The notes: generated from the letters alone by a model not told the origin. 64,000 bases of DNA from Kingella pumchi (GCF_022288825.1 NZ_JAKOOW010000024.1:54298-118297); one strand, 5' to 3'; shown: positions 1 to 8,987, counted from the stretch's first letter. Translations and numbers: made by a program.

Positions 1-72
1 AGCTTTCAGGTTGCTTTGGGCTTTCAGGCTGCTTTGAGCTTTCAGGTTGCTTTGGGCTTTCAGGCTGCATGG
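1..72. repeat. Tandem array of degenerate uptake-sequence units
   Basis: Two copies of a 36-bp unit lie head to tail (1-36 and 37-72). Each unit consists of two 18-bp subunits built around TTTCAGGTTGCTTT and TTTCAGGCTGCTTT. The last subunit contains the stop codon of the leftward methyltransferase gene. The array may continue beyond the left edge of the window. Confidence 0.8.
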
Positions 73-1175
73 CCGTTCTCCGCTTCGAGAATATACAGCG
101 AAGTGCGCTCGCGGCGGCGGGCGAAGGCCAGCGGGTCGGTGTCGTCGGCGGCTTTCGGGTGCTGCGGCGCGGTTTGCAGGTGGTTCGCCAAGCGCAGGCC
201 GGCAGCCTGAAACCATTGCGCTAATGCCTGCGGTTCGCGCAGGCCGAGATGTTCGGCCAAATCGGACATTACCAGCCACAACTGCCCCTGCGGCGTAAGC
301 CGTTCTCGGGCGCCGGCCAGCAGGGCGCGCAGCATGGCGTGACCGGGGTCGTAAAGCGCGGTTTCCAGTTCGGACGTGGGCTTGGCGGGCAGCCACGGCG
401 GGTTGCAGACAATCAGGTCGGCGTGGCCTTGGGGAAACAGGTCTTGCTCCAGCAGGCGGATATCGGCATCGGCGCCGGCGCGGGCGAAATTGGCGCGGGC
501 GGCGGCGATGGCGCGCGGGTTGGTGTCGGTGGCGCTGATGTTGCGCAGGCCGCGTTGGTGCAGCAGTAGCGCCAGCACGCCGCTGCCGGTGCCGATGTCC
601 CACGCCGTTTGCGCGTTTGCCGGCAGCGGCGCTTGGGCGATCAGCTGCAGATATTCGCCGCGCAGGGGCGAAAACACGCCGTAGGGCACGTGGATGCGCG
701 CTGGCAGCACGCCGGTATCGACACCGTTTAGCTGCCATTGCCAGGCGCCGATAAAGCCCAGAAGCTGGTTTAAGGGCAGCAGGAAAGGCTCGCGGTTGGC
801 TTCGCCGTAAACGGCGGCCAGCGCGGCGGCAACATCGGGCGCGCGCGGCAGGCGCAATTCAAAACCGGGGTCGATCCGCACCAGCAGCATATCGGCGCCG
901 CGGGCGGCCTGCGACTGCGCCAGCCGGTGCTTGTGAAAGGCTTCGGCGGGTGTGGCGGCGGGTTTGGGCGGCTTGCGCAGGCGTTTTTTTAACGCCGCCA
1001 AAACCTGCTTGGCATTGTGGTAGTCGCCCTGCCACAGGGTGGCGCGGTTTTGGCAGGCAGCCTGAAAAATCTCGCGGGCGCTGCATTCGCGCACCGCCTG
1101 CGCGCTGGGCGGCGGACTGCGGAAGGCAGGACTGCGATATTCGCAATCCAGGTTCTGCGGCAGCACGGTAATCAT
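60..1175 (-). CDS. Class I SAM-dependent methyltransferase (small-methyltransferase/HemK-like fold)
   Basis: This 371-residue protein carries a SAM-binding glycine loop DIGTGSG at residues 193-199 and the NPPW catalytic motif near residue 258. NPPY/NPPW motifs are typical of methyltransferases acting on amide or exocyclic nitrogens of proteins, tRNA or rRNA. The first ~190 residues are a less familiar extension, so the substrate is not clear. Residues FQAA near position 37 are encoded by an embedded uptake sequence. The TGA stop at 60-62 is itself part of an uptake sequence (GCAGCCTGA). It lies 45 bp downstream of sotB on the same strand, separated by an uptake-sequence pair. Confidence 0.85.
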   Translation of the reverse strand: MITVLPQNLDCEYRSPAFRSPPPSAQAVRECSAREIFQAACQNRATLWQGDYHNAKQVLAALKKRLRKPPKPAATPAEAFHKHRLAQSQAARGADMLLVRIDPGFELRLPRAPDVAAALAAVYGEANREPFLLPLNQLLGFIGAWQWQLNGVDTGVLPARIHVPYGVFSPLRGEYLQLIAQAPLPANAQTAWDIGTGSGVLALLLHQRGLRNISATDTNPRAIAAARANFARAGADADIRLLEQDLFPQGHADLIVCNPPWLPAKPTSELETALYDPGHAMLRALLAGARERLTPQGQLWLVMSDLAEHLGLREPQALAQWFQAAGLRLANHLQTAPQHPKAADDTDPLAFARRRERTSLYILEAENGHAA

Positions 1176-1220
1176 GGTTCGGGGTCCGGAAAAAGCGGGT
1201 CAGGCAGCCTGAAACGGTTT

Positions 1221-2447
1221 TCAGGCTGCTTTGCCGCAGGAAAAATCGGGGTGGCGGATCAACAGCAGAATCAGCAGCAGCGCCGGCAGCACCAGCGCGG
1301 CGCCGGCAAAGCCGATATTGGCGATGCCTAAGTGCGCGGCGGCGTAAGAGCCCAGCAGCGCGCCGGCGCCGATGCCGATATTGTAAAGGCCGGAAAACAG
1401 CGCCATCGCCAAATCCGAAGCGTCGGGCGCCGCTTCCAGCACTTTGGCCTGCATCGACAGCGACAGCACGATAATCCCCACGCCCCAATACAGGCACAGC
1501 GCATACAGCGCCCACGGCATCGGCGCCAGCGGCAGCAGCAGGAGCATCGCCGAGAGCATCACCGCCGCGCTGCCGGCCAGCAGCAGTTTGGCACGGCGGG
1601 CAAACAGGCGGCCGAAAAGGTAAGAGCCGATAAAGCCGGCGGCGCCGTAGCCCAAGAGTAATACCGTTACCTGCGAAGGCGACAGCTTCGCGTGCTGCAG
1701 GGCAAAGGGTTCGATATAGCTGTAGGCGGTGAAATGGGCGCTGACGGCCAGCGCGGTCAGCGCATACAGCATCCGCACCACCGGCCGCGACAGCAGCGAG
1801 GGTAGGCTGGCGAGCGAGCCGCTGTTGCGGCTGGGCAGCTTGGGCAGGCGTTTGGCCAGTATCAGCCCCACCGCCAGCGCACCGGCGCCGATGGCGGCGA
1901 AACTCACCCGCCAGCCCGCGCTCTGGCCGAGCAGCTTGCCCAGCGGAATGCCCAGCACCATCGCCAGCGTCGTCCCCATCACCAGCAGCCCCAAAGCCTT
2001 GTGCTGGCGGCCTTTGGGCGCAATCCGCACCGCCAGCGAGGCAGTTACCGACCAAAACAGCGCGTGCGCCAGCGCCACCAGCACCCTTGAAGCCAGCAGC
2101 ACTTCAAAGCGCGGCGCGAGCACCGACACCAGATGGCCGAGCACAAACAGCGCAAACACAAACAACAGCAGACCGCGCCGCTCCCAACGGCGGGTCAGCA
2201 GCATCAGCGGCAGCGAGGCGAGCGCCACAATCCACGCATACACCGTCATCATCACGCCGATGCGGGTGGCCGGCAGCGCGAAAGACGCGCCGATGTCGCT
2301 GAGCATGGCAATCGGGATAAACTCGGTGGTGTTGAAAATAAAGGCGGCGCAGGCCAGCGCGGCCACACCCGCCCACGAGCGGCGCACCGCGGCTTCGGCG
2401 GCGCTTTCGTCGTGCTCTGGGGCGGGTTCTTCGGCGGTGGTATGCAT
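1221..2447 (-). CDS. sotB: MFS sugar/drug efflux transporter, SotB (YdeA)-like
   Basis: This 408-residue polytopic membrane protein belongs to the major facilitator superfamily. After an acidic cytoplasmic N-terminus of about 25 residues it shows about 12 hydrophobic segments. The N-terminal run FIFNTTEFIPIAMLSDI and the loop LTRRWERRGLL match the SotB/arabinose exporter branch, which exports sugars and some drugs. The exact substrate cannot be told. A TATAAT box lies 33 nt upstream of the start. The final codons read KAA-stop, where AGCAGCCTGA of an uptake sequence supplies the TGA. Confidence 0.85.
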   Translation of the reverse strand: MHTTAEEPAPEHDESAAEAAVRRSWAGVAALACAAFIFNTTEFIPIAMLSDIGASFALPATRIGVMMTVYAWIVALASLPLMLLTRRWERRGLLLFVFALFVLGHLVSVLAPRFEVLLASRVLVALAHALFWSVTASLAVRIAPKGRQHKALGLLVMGTTLAMVLGIPLGKLLGQSAGWRVSFAAIGAGALAVGLILAKRLPKLPSRNSGSLASLPSLLSRPVVRMLYALTALAVSAHFTAYSYIEPFALQHAKLSPSQVTVLLLGYGAAGFIGSYLFGRLFARRAKLLLAGSAAVMLSAMLLLLPLAPMPWALYALCLYWGVGIIVLSLSMQAKVLEAAPDASDLAMALFSGLYNIGIGAGALLGSYAAAHLGIANIGFAGAALVLPALLLILLLIRHPDFSCGKAA

Positions 2448-2479
2448 GGTGTGTGTTTATACTGATGGCAAAAGGCGCG

Positions 2480-2485
2480 ATTATA
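2480..2485 (-). promoter_or_regulatory. -10 element for the sotB-like gene
   Basis: On the minus strand this reads TATAAT followed directly by CGCGCC, 33 nt before the start codon. It is the same block seen before many genes here. No convincing -35 hexamer was found. Confidence 0.6.
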
Positions 2486-2678
2486 ACGGGACTTTCCCGC
2501 CCGGGGCGGCCGGCGTCTGCTTGGCAAACGGCAAAAACCGTTTTCAGGCTGCCTTTTGCCCAAGATTGCCGCAGGCAGCCTGAAAGGCGAAAGCAGCCTG
2601 AAAACGTCCGGTTTTTTCAGGCTGCCCTTTATTTTTCCCCGCCTTGTCCGCGCGCAAACCCGTGCGCGGCGATTCAGT

Positions 2679-2684
2679 TATAAT
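2679..2684 (+). promoter_or_regulatory. -10 element for the DUF971 gene
   Basis: TATAAT followed by CGCGCC lies 34 nt before the ATG at 2719. No good -35 box is seen at the standard spacing. Confidence 0.6.
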
Positions 2685-2718
2685 CGCGCCTTTCTTTGTT
2701 CCGCCCAAGGCAAACGCC

Positions 2719-3120
2719 ATGCAGCTTCCCACTGAAATCCGCATCAGCGGCGCGCGCGACGCGCTCACGCTCTGCTACGGCGAGCTGGAACACATGCTCC
2801 CCGCCGAATTTCTGCGCGTCTATTCGCCCAGCGCCGAAGTGCGCGGCCACGGCCGCGGCCAGGAAAAACTGCAAACCGGCAAACGCGGCGTCTTGATCGA
2901 AGACATCTCGCCCGCCGGCAATTACGCGCTGAAAATCCGTTTTTCCGACGGCCACGACAGCGGCCTTTTCGATTGGGACTATCTCTACCGCTTAGGCAGC
3001 GGCCGCGAAGCAATGTGGCAGGACTATCTGGCGCGGCTGGATGCCGCCGGCGCTTCGCGCGATGTGGATTCCACGCCGGCGAAAAAAGGCAAAAACTGCG
3101 GCGGCTGCGGCGGCCATTAA
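2719..3120 (+). CDS. DUF971 / gamma-butyrobetaine hydroxylase-like N-terminal domain protein
   Basis: The 133-residue protein matches the DUF971 family throughout. Typical features are the PTEIRI start, the central run with ISPAGNYAL and the FSDGHDSGLFDWDYL segment. Its C-terminus GKNCGGCGGH is rich in Cys, Gly and His and could bind metal. The domain occurs alone in many proteobacteria, often beside ubiE, and is linked to Fe-S cluster biology in some reports. Here ubiE lies two genes downstream. The in-frame ORF reaches back to 2644, but the ATG at 2719 matches family starts and follows a TATAAT box. Confidence 0.9.
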   Translation: MQLPTEIRISGARDALTLCYGELEHMLPAEFLRVYSPSAEVRGHGRGQEKLQTGKRGVLIEDISPAGNYALKIRFSDGHDSGLFDWDYLYRLGSGREAMWQDYLARLDAAGASRDVDSTPAKKGKNCGGCGGH

Positions 3121-3224
3121 ATATTGTTTTCAGGCTGCCTGAACGGCGAGCTGCCTGTGTAACCAAGGCAGCCTGAAAGTTTGTGCAATCCGTTTGACAC
3201 GGGCCAAGATTATTGCGAATCCTT

Positions 3225-3890
3225 ATGCAAAACAGCGATCTGTTCCTTACCCTGCTGATACTCGCCACCTGCGGCATCAGCGCCGTCGGTTTTTCCAACC
3301 GGCTGTTTTTCCAGCGTTACCAGTTTCACGTCGGCGCCATTTTGCGCGCGCGCCAATACGAGCGCCTGATTACTTCGGGCTTTTTGCACGCCGATTGGAC
3401 GCATCTGCTGTTCAATATGCTGACGCTGTATTTTTTCCACGAGATTATTCTGGTTTTATACGGCCCGATATGGTTTTTCGCGCTGTATTTCGGCGCGCTG
3501 CTGGCCAGCAACCTGTTCAGCCTGCTACTGTACCGCAACCGGCCGTCCTACGCCGCCATCGGCGCTTCCGGCGCGGTATCGGGCATTTTGTTCGCTTCGA
3601 TTGCCATCGCGCCGGAAATGATGATCCGTTTTTTGTTTATCCCCATCGACATCCCCGCCTGGCTGTTTGCCACCGGCTACTTTGCCTATTCGGTATACAT
3701 GATGCTCAACCCGCGCCCGCACGACAATATCGGCCATGCCGCGCATCTGGGCGGTGCGGTGTTCGGTTTTGCCTTTGTGATTGCGATGACGCCACAGCTG
3801 CTCTCGGCCAACGGCCTGTATATCGGCATTATGTCGCTGCCGCTGCTGTATATGGGCTTTGAGCTGTTCTTAAACAAAAAACGGCGCTAA
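3225..3890 (+). CDS. Rhomboid family intramembrane serine protease
   Basis: The 221-residue inner-membrane protein has about six hydrophobic segments. The active-site serine sits in GASGAVSG, and the partner histidine in AAHLGGA near the C-terminus. HADWTHLLFNM after the first segment is the conserved rhomboid loop. Rhomboids cleave transmembrane substrates within the bilayer; the substrate is unknown. A TTG at 3213 would add four residues, but ATG at 3225 gives the usual N-terminus. The gene sits between DUF971 and ubiE on the same strand. Confidence 0.9.
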   Translation: MQNSDLFLTLLILATCGISAVGFSNRLFFQRYQFHVGAILRARQYERLITSGFLHADWTHLLFNMLTLYFFHEIILVLYGPIWFFALYFGALLASNLFSLLLYRNRPSYAAIGASGAVSGILFASIAIAPEMMIRFLFIPIDIPAWLFATGYFAYSVYMMLNPRPHDNIGHAAHLGGAVFGFAFVIAMTPQLLSANGLYIGIMSLPLLYMGFELFLNKKRR

Positions 3891-3952
3891 ACCCATTTTT
3901 CGGCAGCCTGAACTCCCTTTTCCGAACCATCCGACCTACGAAAGCCCCGATT

Positions 3953-4693
3953 ATGAGCGATTCCGACAAACAAACCCACTTCGGCTACCAAACCGTAAAC
4001 GAAAGCGAAAAAGCCGGCCGCGTGGCGCAGGTGTTCCACTCGGTAGCCAAAAACTACGATTTGATGAACGACGTAATGTCCGGCGGCCTGCACCGCCTGT
4101 GGAAGCACTTCACCATCAACACCGCCTATGTGCCGGCCGGCGGCAAAGTGCTCGACATTGCCGGCGGTACCGGCGATCTCTCGCGCGGCTGGGCGAAGAA
4201 AGTCGGCCGCGACGGCGAAGTCTGGCTCACCGACATCAATTCCTCCATGCTCGGCGTCGGCCGCGACCGCCTGCTTAACGAAGGCCTGGTGCTGCCGGTG
4301 GCGGTGTGCGACGCGGAAAAACTGCCTTTCCCCGACGACTATTTCGACCTGGTTTCCGTGTCCTTCGGCCTGCGCAACATGACGCACAAAGACACGGCCC
4401 TGCAGGAAATGCGCCGCGTGCTCAAACCCGGCGGCACCCTGCTGGTGCTGGAATTTTCCAAAGTCAACAAAACCCTCGAGCCGGCCTACGATCTCTATTC
4501 CTTCAAACTGCTGCCGCTGATGGGGCGCCTGATCGCCAAAGACGCCGACAGCTACCAGTATCTGGCCGAATCCATCCGCATGCACCCCGACCAGGAAACG
4601 CTCAAGCAGATGATGCTCGATGCCGGCTTTGCCCGCGTCGATTACCAAAACCTGACCGCCGGCGTCGTCGCCCTGCACAAAGGCGTGAAATAA
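3953..4693 (+). CDS. ubiE: Ubiquinone/menaquinone C-methyltransferase UbiE
   Basis: This 246-residue SAM-dependent methyltransferase performs the C-methylation step of ubiquinone (and menaquinone where present). The SAM loop LDIAGGTGD lies near residue 66, and the UbiE signatures YDLMNDVMS and FGLRNMTHK are intact. Length matches the family (about 250). It follows the rhomboid gene by about 60 bp and is closed by a strong hairpin terminator at 4717-4756. Confidence 0.97.
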   Translation: MSDSDKQTHFGYQTVNESEKAGRVAQVFHSVAKNYDLMNDVMSGGLHRLWKHFTINTAYVPAGGKVLDIAGGTGDLSRGWAKKVGRDGEVWLTDINSSMLGVGRDRLLNEGLVLPVAVCDAEKLPFPDDYFDLVSVSFGLRNMTHKDTALQEMRRVLKPGGTLLVLEFSKVNKTLEPAYDLYSFKLLPLMGRLIAKDADSYQYLAESIRMHPDQETLKQMMLDAGFARVDYQNLTAGVVALHKGVK

Positions 4694-4716
4694 GGGCAAA
4701 CCGGATTACCCAACCG

Positions 4717-4756
4717 AACGGCCGGACTTCGTTACAGAAGTCCGGCCGTTTTTGTG
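4717..4756 (+). terminator. Intrinsic terminator after ubiE
   Basis: Perfect 14-bp arms (AACGGCCGGACTTC and its complement) flank a 6-nt loop and are followed by TTTGTGTTTT. It is one of the few terminators here not made from uptake sequences. Confidence 0.88.
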
Positions 4757-4783
4757 TTTTCAGGCTGCCTGAAAACTCCGCCT

Positions 4784-5662
4784 TTACTTTTTCAGGCTGC
4801 TGACAATACCGGCGGTAACGATTATTGCGATGCCGGCGGCTTCCTGCCCGCCCAGCGTTTCGCCCAGCCACAGGGCGCCGTAGAGGGCGGAGAAGACTAC
4901 CGTCAGATAGGAAAGCGCGGCGACGGTAAAGGTGCGGCCGACCTGGTAGGCGCGGGTGAGCGACAGTTGGGCGAACATCGCGCTCAGACCGATGCCCGCC
5001 ACATAGGGCAGGCTCTCGAGCGACGGGCGGTGCCAGCCGGCGCGGCTGGCGAGTATTGCCGACACCACGGCGGCAACGGCGGAGAAATACCACACCACCC
5101 GCCAGGTCGGCTCGCCCATGCGCGAAAGTCCGCGCACCTGCAGATAGGCGGCACCGGCGCAAAATCCGCTGCCCAGCCCCACCAGCGCCGCCCATTCCTG
5201 GCCGCTGTGAAAGGCCGGGCGCAAAATCAGCGCGATGCCGCCCAAGCCCGCCAGCAGCGCGAGCCAAATGCGCAGCGGCGGCCGTTCCCGATACACCAGC
5301 ACCGACAGCAGCGCGAGAAACACCGCCGAGGTGTAGTTAAGGGTAATCGCGGTGGCCAGCGGCAGATGGGTGATGCCGTAGAAAAACAGCACCAGCCCGG
5401 CGGTGCCGGTCAGGCCGCGGCCGATATGCGCTTTAAGGTGCGGCGTTTTCAGGCTGCGTTTGAACAGGGCAGCCTGAAAACCGAGCACCAGCACCGCCAC
5501 CATCACCCGCCAGAACACCAGCTCGTAATGGCTCATGGCAAAACGGCGGCCGGCGGCTTTCACCAGCACGCCCATCACGGTAAAGCAGACGGCGGCAACG
5601 ATAATCCAGCCCGATCCGAGCGGGTCTTTTTTGGCGGTGGCGGGTGTGTGGGTGTGGGACAT
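4784..5662 (-). CDS. DMT-superfamily permease, EamA/RhaT type
   Basis: The 292-residue protein has ten hydrophobic segments in two repeated EamA halves, as in metabolite exporters of the drug/metabolite superfamily. The substrate cannot be predicted. The ORF runs back to 5731, but MSHTHTP at 5662 is the better start. Residues from an uptake-sequence pair (FQAALFKRSLKT) form the loop between two membrane segments, and the last residues SSLKK also come from an uptake sequence. It converges with ubiE. Confidence 0.85.
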   Translation of the reverse strand: MSHTHTPATAKKDPLGSGWIIVAAVCFTVMGVLVKAAGRRFAMSHYELVFWRVMVAVLVLGFQAALFKRSLKTPHLKAHIGRGLTGTAGLVLFFYGITHLPLATAITLNYTSAVFLALLSVLVYRERPPLRIWLALLAGLGGIALILRPAFHSGQEWAALVGLGSGFCAGAAYLQVRGLSRMGEPTWRVVWYFSAVAAVVSAILASRAGWHRPSLESLPYVAGIGLSAMFAQLSLTRAYQVGRTFTVAALSYLTVVFSALYGALWLGETLGGQEAAGIAIIVTAGIVSSLKK

Positions 5663-5828
5663 AGTGGCAATACGGGGCAAAAGGCAGCCTGAAAGCAGCC
5701 TGAAAAGGATAGGGGACGATGCGGGCGGCAAAAACCAAAGCAGCCTGAAAAATACAGGCCGCTGATTTTCAGGCTGCCTTTGGCGGATTGTCCGCGACGT
5801 GCCAGCCGACGCGTTTCCGCTTGCGCTT
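5663..5828. other. Intergenic, uptake-sequence cluster
   Basis: This spacer holds several uptake sequences, including a nearly head-to-tail pair at about 5682-5704 and inverted copies at about 5739-5780. No gene or RNA is recognised. Confidence 0.5.
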
Positions 5829-6056
5829 GCGGAGGAGGACTAGGGTGGGGGGCGGTGGCCGTTGCGGAAAACTTTTACCGATCGGCTGCGGCAGCAGTTG
5901 TAGCTTGGATCGCGACCCAACAATGCGGTTAGATTCCTTGCTGATGTTGGGTTTGCAACCCAACCTACCTGCTGCCACTCCCACCCCAACCCTCCCCCGC
6001 GCTTGGGACGTAGGGGAGAGAGCAAGGTGCACGGCAGGATGGCGGTTTCAGGCTGC
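5829..6056 (+). repeat. Dispersed noncoding repeat, copy A
   Basis: The left part (about 5829-5895) and right part (about 5974-6056) match the repeat at 12399-12564. Shared blocks are GAGGA..CTAGGGTGGGG, ACCGATCGGCTGCGGCAGC and CCCCAACCCTCCCCCGCGC. Between them copy A carries about 75 bp not present in copy B. That insert contains the palindrome GTTGGGTTTGCAACCCAAC. The repeat ends in an uptake sequence that runs into the herA-like gene's TAG stop. Confidence 0.8.
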
Positions 6057-7598
6057 CTATTTGAGCATGTTTTTAATCACGCCCATCACGCTGCGGGAGA
6101 TGGTGCGGGTGATTTGTTTGTTGATTTGGTCGCCTACCGAATCGGCCAGGTCGTAAGCCATGCCCTGGTTGGATTTTTTGCGGCTGCCGAAGAGTCCGCC
6201 GAGAAAGCCGCCGACGATGCCGCCGCCGGATTGCGCTTCGCTTTTGCTTTCGGCTTTGGCGGCGCTTTTTTGTGCGGCTTGGGCTTCGGCTTGGGCGGCA
6301 GCCTGCTGCGCCTGTTCGGCTTCAAACTGCTGCAGAGCTTCGTAGGCGGAGAAGTTGTCCACCGCGTCTTTGTAGTGGTGGTAAAGGATGTCGGACTGGA
6401 AGGCGGCCTGGCGCTCGGCGTCGGCAAGCGGGGCGAGCTGCGACTGCGGCGGCATAATCCAGGCGCGTTCCACCGGTGCGGGCATGCCTTTTTCGTCGAG
6501 CAGCGACACCAGCGCTTCGCCGATGCCCAATTCGCCGATGGCTTCGGCCACTTTGAGATTGGGGTTGCTGCGGAAGGTGTCGGCGGCGGCTTTCACGGCC
6601 TTTTGGTCGCGCGGGGTAAAGGCGCGCAGGGCGTGCTGGACGCGGTTGCCGAGCTGGCCGAGCACGCTGTCGGGAATGTCCAGCGGGTTTTGGCTGACGA
6701 AATACACGCCCACGCCTTTGGAGCGGATCAGGCGCACCACCTGCTCGATCTGCTGCATCAGCGCGGGGGCGGGGTTGTCGAACATCAGATGCGCTTCGTC
6801 GAAAAACAGCACCAGCTTGGGCAGTGGCAGATCGCCGCTTTCAGGCAGCATTTCAAAGAGTTCGGCCAGAAACCACAGCATAAAGGCGCTGTAAAGGCGC
6901 GGCGAGCGGATCAGTTTTTCGGCGTTGAGAATATTGACCACGCCGCGGCTGCCGTCGGTTTGCAGCCAGTCGGCCAGATTGAGTTCAGGCTCGCCGAAAA
7001 AGCGCTCGGCGCCTTCGCTCTCAAGCTGCAGCAGCTGGCGCTGGATGGCGCCGACGCTGGCGGCGGAAACATTGCCGTAGCGTTCGCGGTATTCGGCGGC
7101 ATGCTGCGACACATACTGCAGCATGCCGCGCAAGTCTTTCAGATCGATCAGGTGCCAGCCTTTGTCGTCGGCCACTTTGAAAACGATATTGAGCAGCCCT
7201 TCCTGGGTGTCGTTCAGATTCATCAGCCGCGCCAAGAGCATCGGCCCCATCTGCGACACGCTCACGCGCACCGGAATGCCGGTTTCGCCGTACACATCCC
7301 AAAAGCGCACGGGAAAACCGGCCAGATAGTCCGCATCCAAACCAAACTGCGCCATGCGCTCGCCGACCTTGCCGCCGCCGTCGCCGGCGCGGGAAATGCC
7401 CGACAAATCGCCTTTCACGTCGGCCAGAAACACCGGCACGCCGGCGGCGCTGAACATTTCGGCCATGCGCCGCAGGGTAACGGTTTTGCCGGTACCGGTG
7501 GCGCCGGCAATCAGGCCGTGGCGGTTGATCATCTTGCCGGTGATTTTCAGCGCGTTTTTAGGCTGCCCGACGCTGCGGGCGAGAACAAACTCAGTCAT
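6057..7598 (-). CDS. HerA-like ATPase, DUF853/YjgR family
   Basis: The 513-residue protein belongs to the FtsK/HerA P-loop superfamily in the DUF853 (YjgR) branch. Walker A is GATGTGKT at residues 32-39 and Walker B is LVLFFDEAHL around residue 255. An Ala/Gln/Glu-rich helical stretch and a glycine-rich segment near residues 430-480 precede the C-terminal tail. The family is a predicted DNA-translocating helicase of unknown role. No nuclease such as NurA lies beside it. The TAG stop overlaps the first bases of an uptake sequence. Confidence 0.9.
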   Translation of the reverse strand: MTEFVLARSVGQPKNALKITGKMINRHGLIAGATGTGKTVTLRRMAEMFSAAGVPVFLADVKGDLSGISRAGDGGGKVGERMAQFGLDADYLAGFPVRFWDVYGETGIPVRVSVSQMGPMLLARLMNLNDTQEGLLNIVFKVADDKGWHLIDLKDLRGMLQYVSQHAAEYRERYGNVSAASVGAIQRQLLQLESEGAERFFGEPELNLADWLQTDGSRGVVNILNAEKLIRSPRLYSAFMLWFLAELFEMLPESGDLPLPKLVLFFDEAHLMFDNPAPALMQQIEQVVRLIRSKGVGVYFVSQNPLDIPDSVLGQLGNRVQHALRAFTPRDQKAVKAAADTFRSNPNLKVAEAIGELGIGEALVSLLDEKGMPAPVERAWIMPPQSQLAPLADAERQAAFQSDILYHHYKDAVDNFSAYEALQQFEAEQAQQAAAQAEAQAAQKSAAKAESKSEAQSGGGIVGGFLGGLFGSRKKSNQGMAYDLADSVGDQINKQITRTISRSVMGVIKNMLK

Positions 7599-7638
7599 CT
7601 GCTGCTCCTACGAAATCGGTATCCGCAAAAAGGGGGCG

Positions 7639-7644
7639 ATTGTA
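7639..7644 (-). promoter_or_regulatory. -10 element for the HerA-like gene
   Basis: The minus strand reads TACAAT followed by CGCCCC, about 40 nt before the start codon. Confidence 0.5.
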
Positions 7645-7682
7645 GCGCCGAAACGGGGGCTTGTCGCGCCGGCGGCCGCAAT

Positions 7683-7741
7683 GCTTTTCAGGCTGCCTGC
7701 CCGACGGTTTGCGCACAAAGCGTCGGCAAGGCAGCCTGAAA
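7683..7741 (-). terminator. Uptake-sequence hairpin downstream of the 221-aa lipoprotein
   Basis: Two inverted uptake sequences enclose a second inverted pair (CCGACG and CGTCGG), giving a long interrupted stem. There is no strong T tract, so its efficiency as a terminator is uncertain. Confidence 0.5.
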
Positions 7742-7836
7742 GGCGGTGGAGTAGGTTTTGCAGCCGTTACATGCCGGCGGGAAATCGGTTTTGGGGTAGG
7801 GCATCCTGCCGGTGGTGTTTGCCGGGATTGGTGCGC

Positions 7837-8502
7837 TTAAGTACAGGTTGACGGCATTCCCGTAACAACTTCTCGTTTGTAATCGGGTGTGCCATCATCT
7901 TGGGGATGAAACGGCTTATCGCGCAGATACAGCGTTTCCGGCATTCCTGCATATCTAACCAGCCAAGTCATATTCGCCTCCCTGCCGATCAAACTTAAAT
8001 CAAATTGTTCGGCAGTTAGCGGACGATGCACGGTCTCTATTGGCGCATACTGCACCCGCTCCCATTGCCCGTTTGCAACGCGATATTTCCGGTATGGAAA
8101 AGTGGATTGCCAATCCGGAAAACATTTCGACAAAGTTACCACCATAAACCAAGTTCCATCGGGGTCTTTATCGAGAATCATCGGCTTCCATTTATCCGAC
8201 CATTTGGGCGGCACGTCCAAACCGGCGGCATCCAGCACTTCCACATCCTGCCCGATGGTCTCGTATCCGCCGCGATCGCTCAGCTCTTCGCTGGTAAAGC
8301 GCGCGTGTAAAGTACGCCTGATTAGAATCACCCTGCCGTCCTGCAGTTTGACTTGTTCTTTCCACGAAATATCGCGCCGCCGTTTCTGCTCGCGCTCGGC
8401 GGCCTTTCTGGCTTCGTCTTCCTGCGTTTCGGCAGTGCAGGCAGCCTGAAACAGCAGCGCGGCGGCCAGCAGCAGGGCGGTGCTTGTTTTAAGGGCGCTC
8501 AT
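7837..8502 (-). CDS. Hypothetical lipoprotein (221 aa)
   Basis: A signal peptide of about 20 residues ends in a lipobox, LLFQAAC, so Cys22 is likely lipidated. The lipobox FQAA is itself encoded by an uptake sequence. The mature part starts with a charged Glu/Lys/Arg helix (ETQEDEARKAAEREQKRR) and continues as a mixed fold with many Trp and Tyr. I do not recognise the family. It lies upstream of and in the same direction as the HerA-like gene, 238 bp away. Confidence 0.75.
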   Translation of the reverse strand: MSALKTSTALLLAAALLFQAACTAETQEDEARKAAEREQKRRRDISWKEQVKLQDGRVILIRRTLHARFTSEELSDRGGYETIGQDVEVLDAAGLDVPPKWSDKWKPMILDKDPDGTWFMVVTLSKCFPDWQSTFPYRKYRVANGQWERVQYAPIETVHRPLTAEQFDLSLIGREANMTWLVRYAGMPETLYLRDKPFHPQDDGTPDYKREVVTGMPSTCT

Positions 8503-8699
8503 GGCTTTCTCCTTGCAGCGTTAAACGGTGGCGGCAGTTTACGTTTTTTTATTGGGCGCGCAAACGGTTTCAGGCTGCCTGTTTGCCGGAAAAGGCAGCC
8601 TGAAAAAGGCTGCGCCGGCTGCGGCGGCGATTTAAAAGGCGTGTGTGCTGGGTTAAAATCGGCAGCGCAAGTACGGCACAACTTTAAAAAGGAGAGTGT

Positions 8700-8963
8700 A
8701 TGAACCGGCAAGATTGGAACGATGCCGCAATTATCAGCGCGGCGGCAGCGGTTTTGGCGTGGATCTATCCGCCGTTTGTCTGCTTTATCGGCGTGGGCGG
8801 GGTGTGCGCGGTGGCGTTTGGCGGCATTGCCCTGTGGCAGCTGCGCGAAACCCCGGCGCGCGGCCTGGCTTTAGCGCGTTTCGGCTGGTTTGTCGGCTGG
8901 TTCGATATCGCGGTGTATGTGTACCGGATGAGCAGCCTGATTCTGCGTTCGGTGTATGGCTAG
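8700..8963 (+). CDS. Small membrane protein, unknown function
   Basis: The 87-residue protein has two or three hydrophobic segments (about residues 9-45 and 60-80). An AGGAG ribosome-binding site lies about 7 nt upstream of ATG 8700. A start at 8696 in another frame is a shadow. The pattern resembles DUF4190-like small membrane proteins, but I cannot assign it. Confidence 0.7.
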   Translation: MNRQDWNDAAIISAAAAVLAWIYPPFVCFIGVGGVCAVAFGGIALWQLRETPARGLALARFGWFVGWFDIAVYVYRMSSLILRSVYG

Positions 8964-8987
8964 GCAGACTTTGGGCAGCCTGAAAGC

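Noticed and set aside
3128..3179. Terminator after the DUF971 gene
   Set aside because: The paired uptake sequences have a 26-nt loop and no T tract, so termination is doubtful.
6057..7598. HerA-type phage defence system
   Set aside because: The protein is of the housekeeping DUF853/YjgR type, and no SIR2, DUF4297 or nuclease partner lies beside it.
6003..7739. 578-aa open frame antisense to the HerA-like gene
   Set aside because: It is His/Gly/Ala-rich with no domain, and mirrors the codon bias of the real gene on the other strand.
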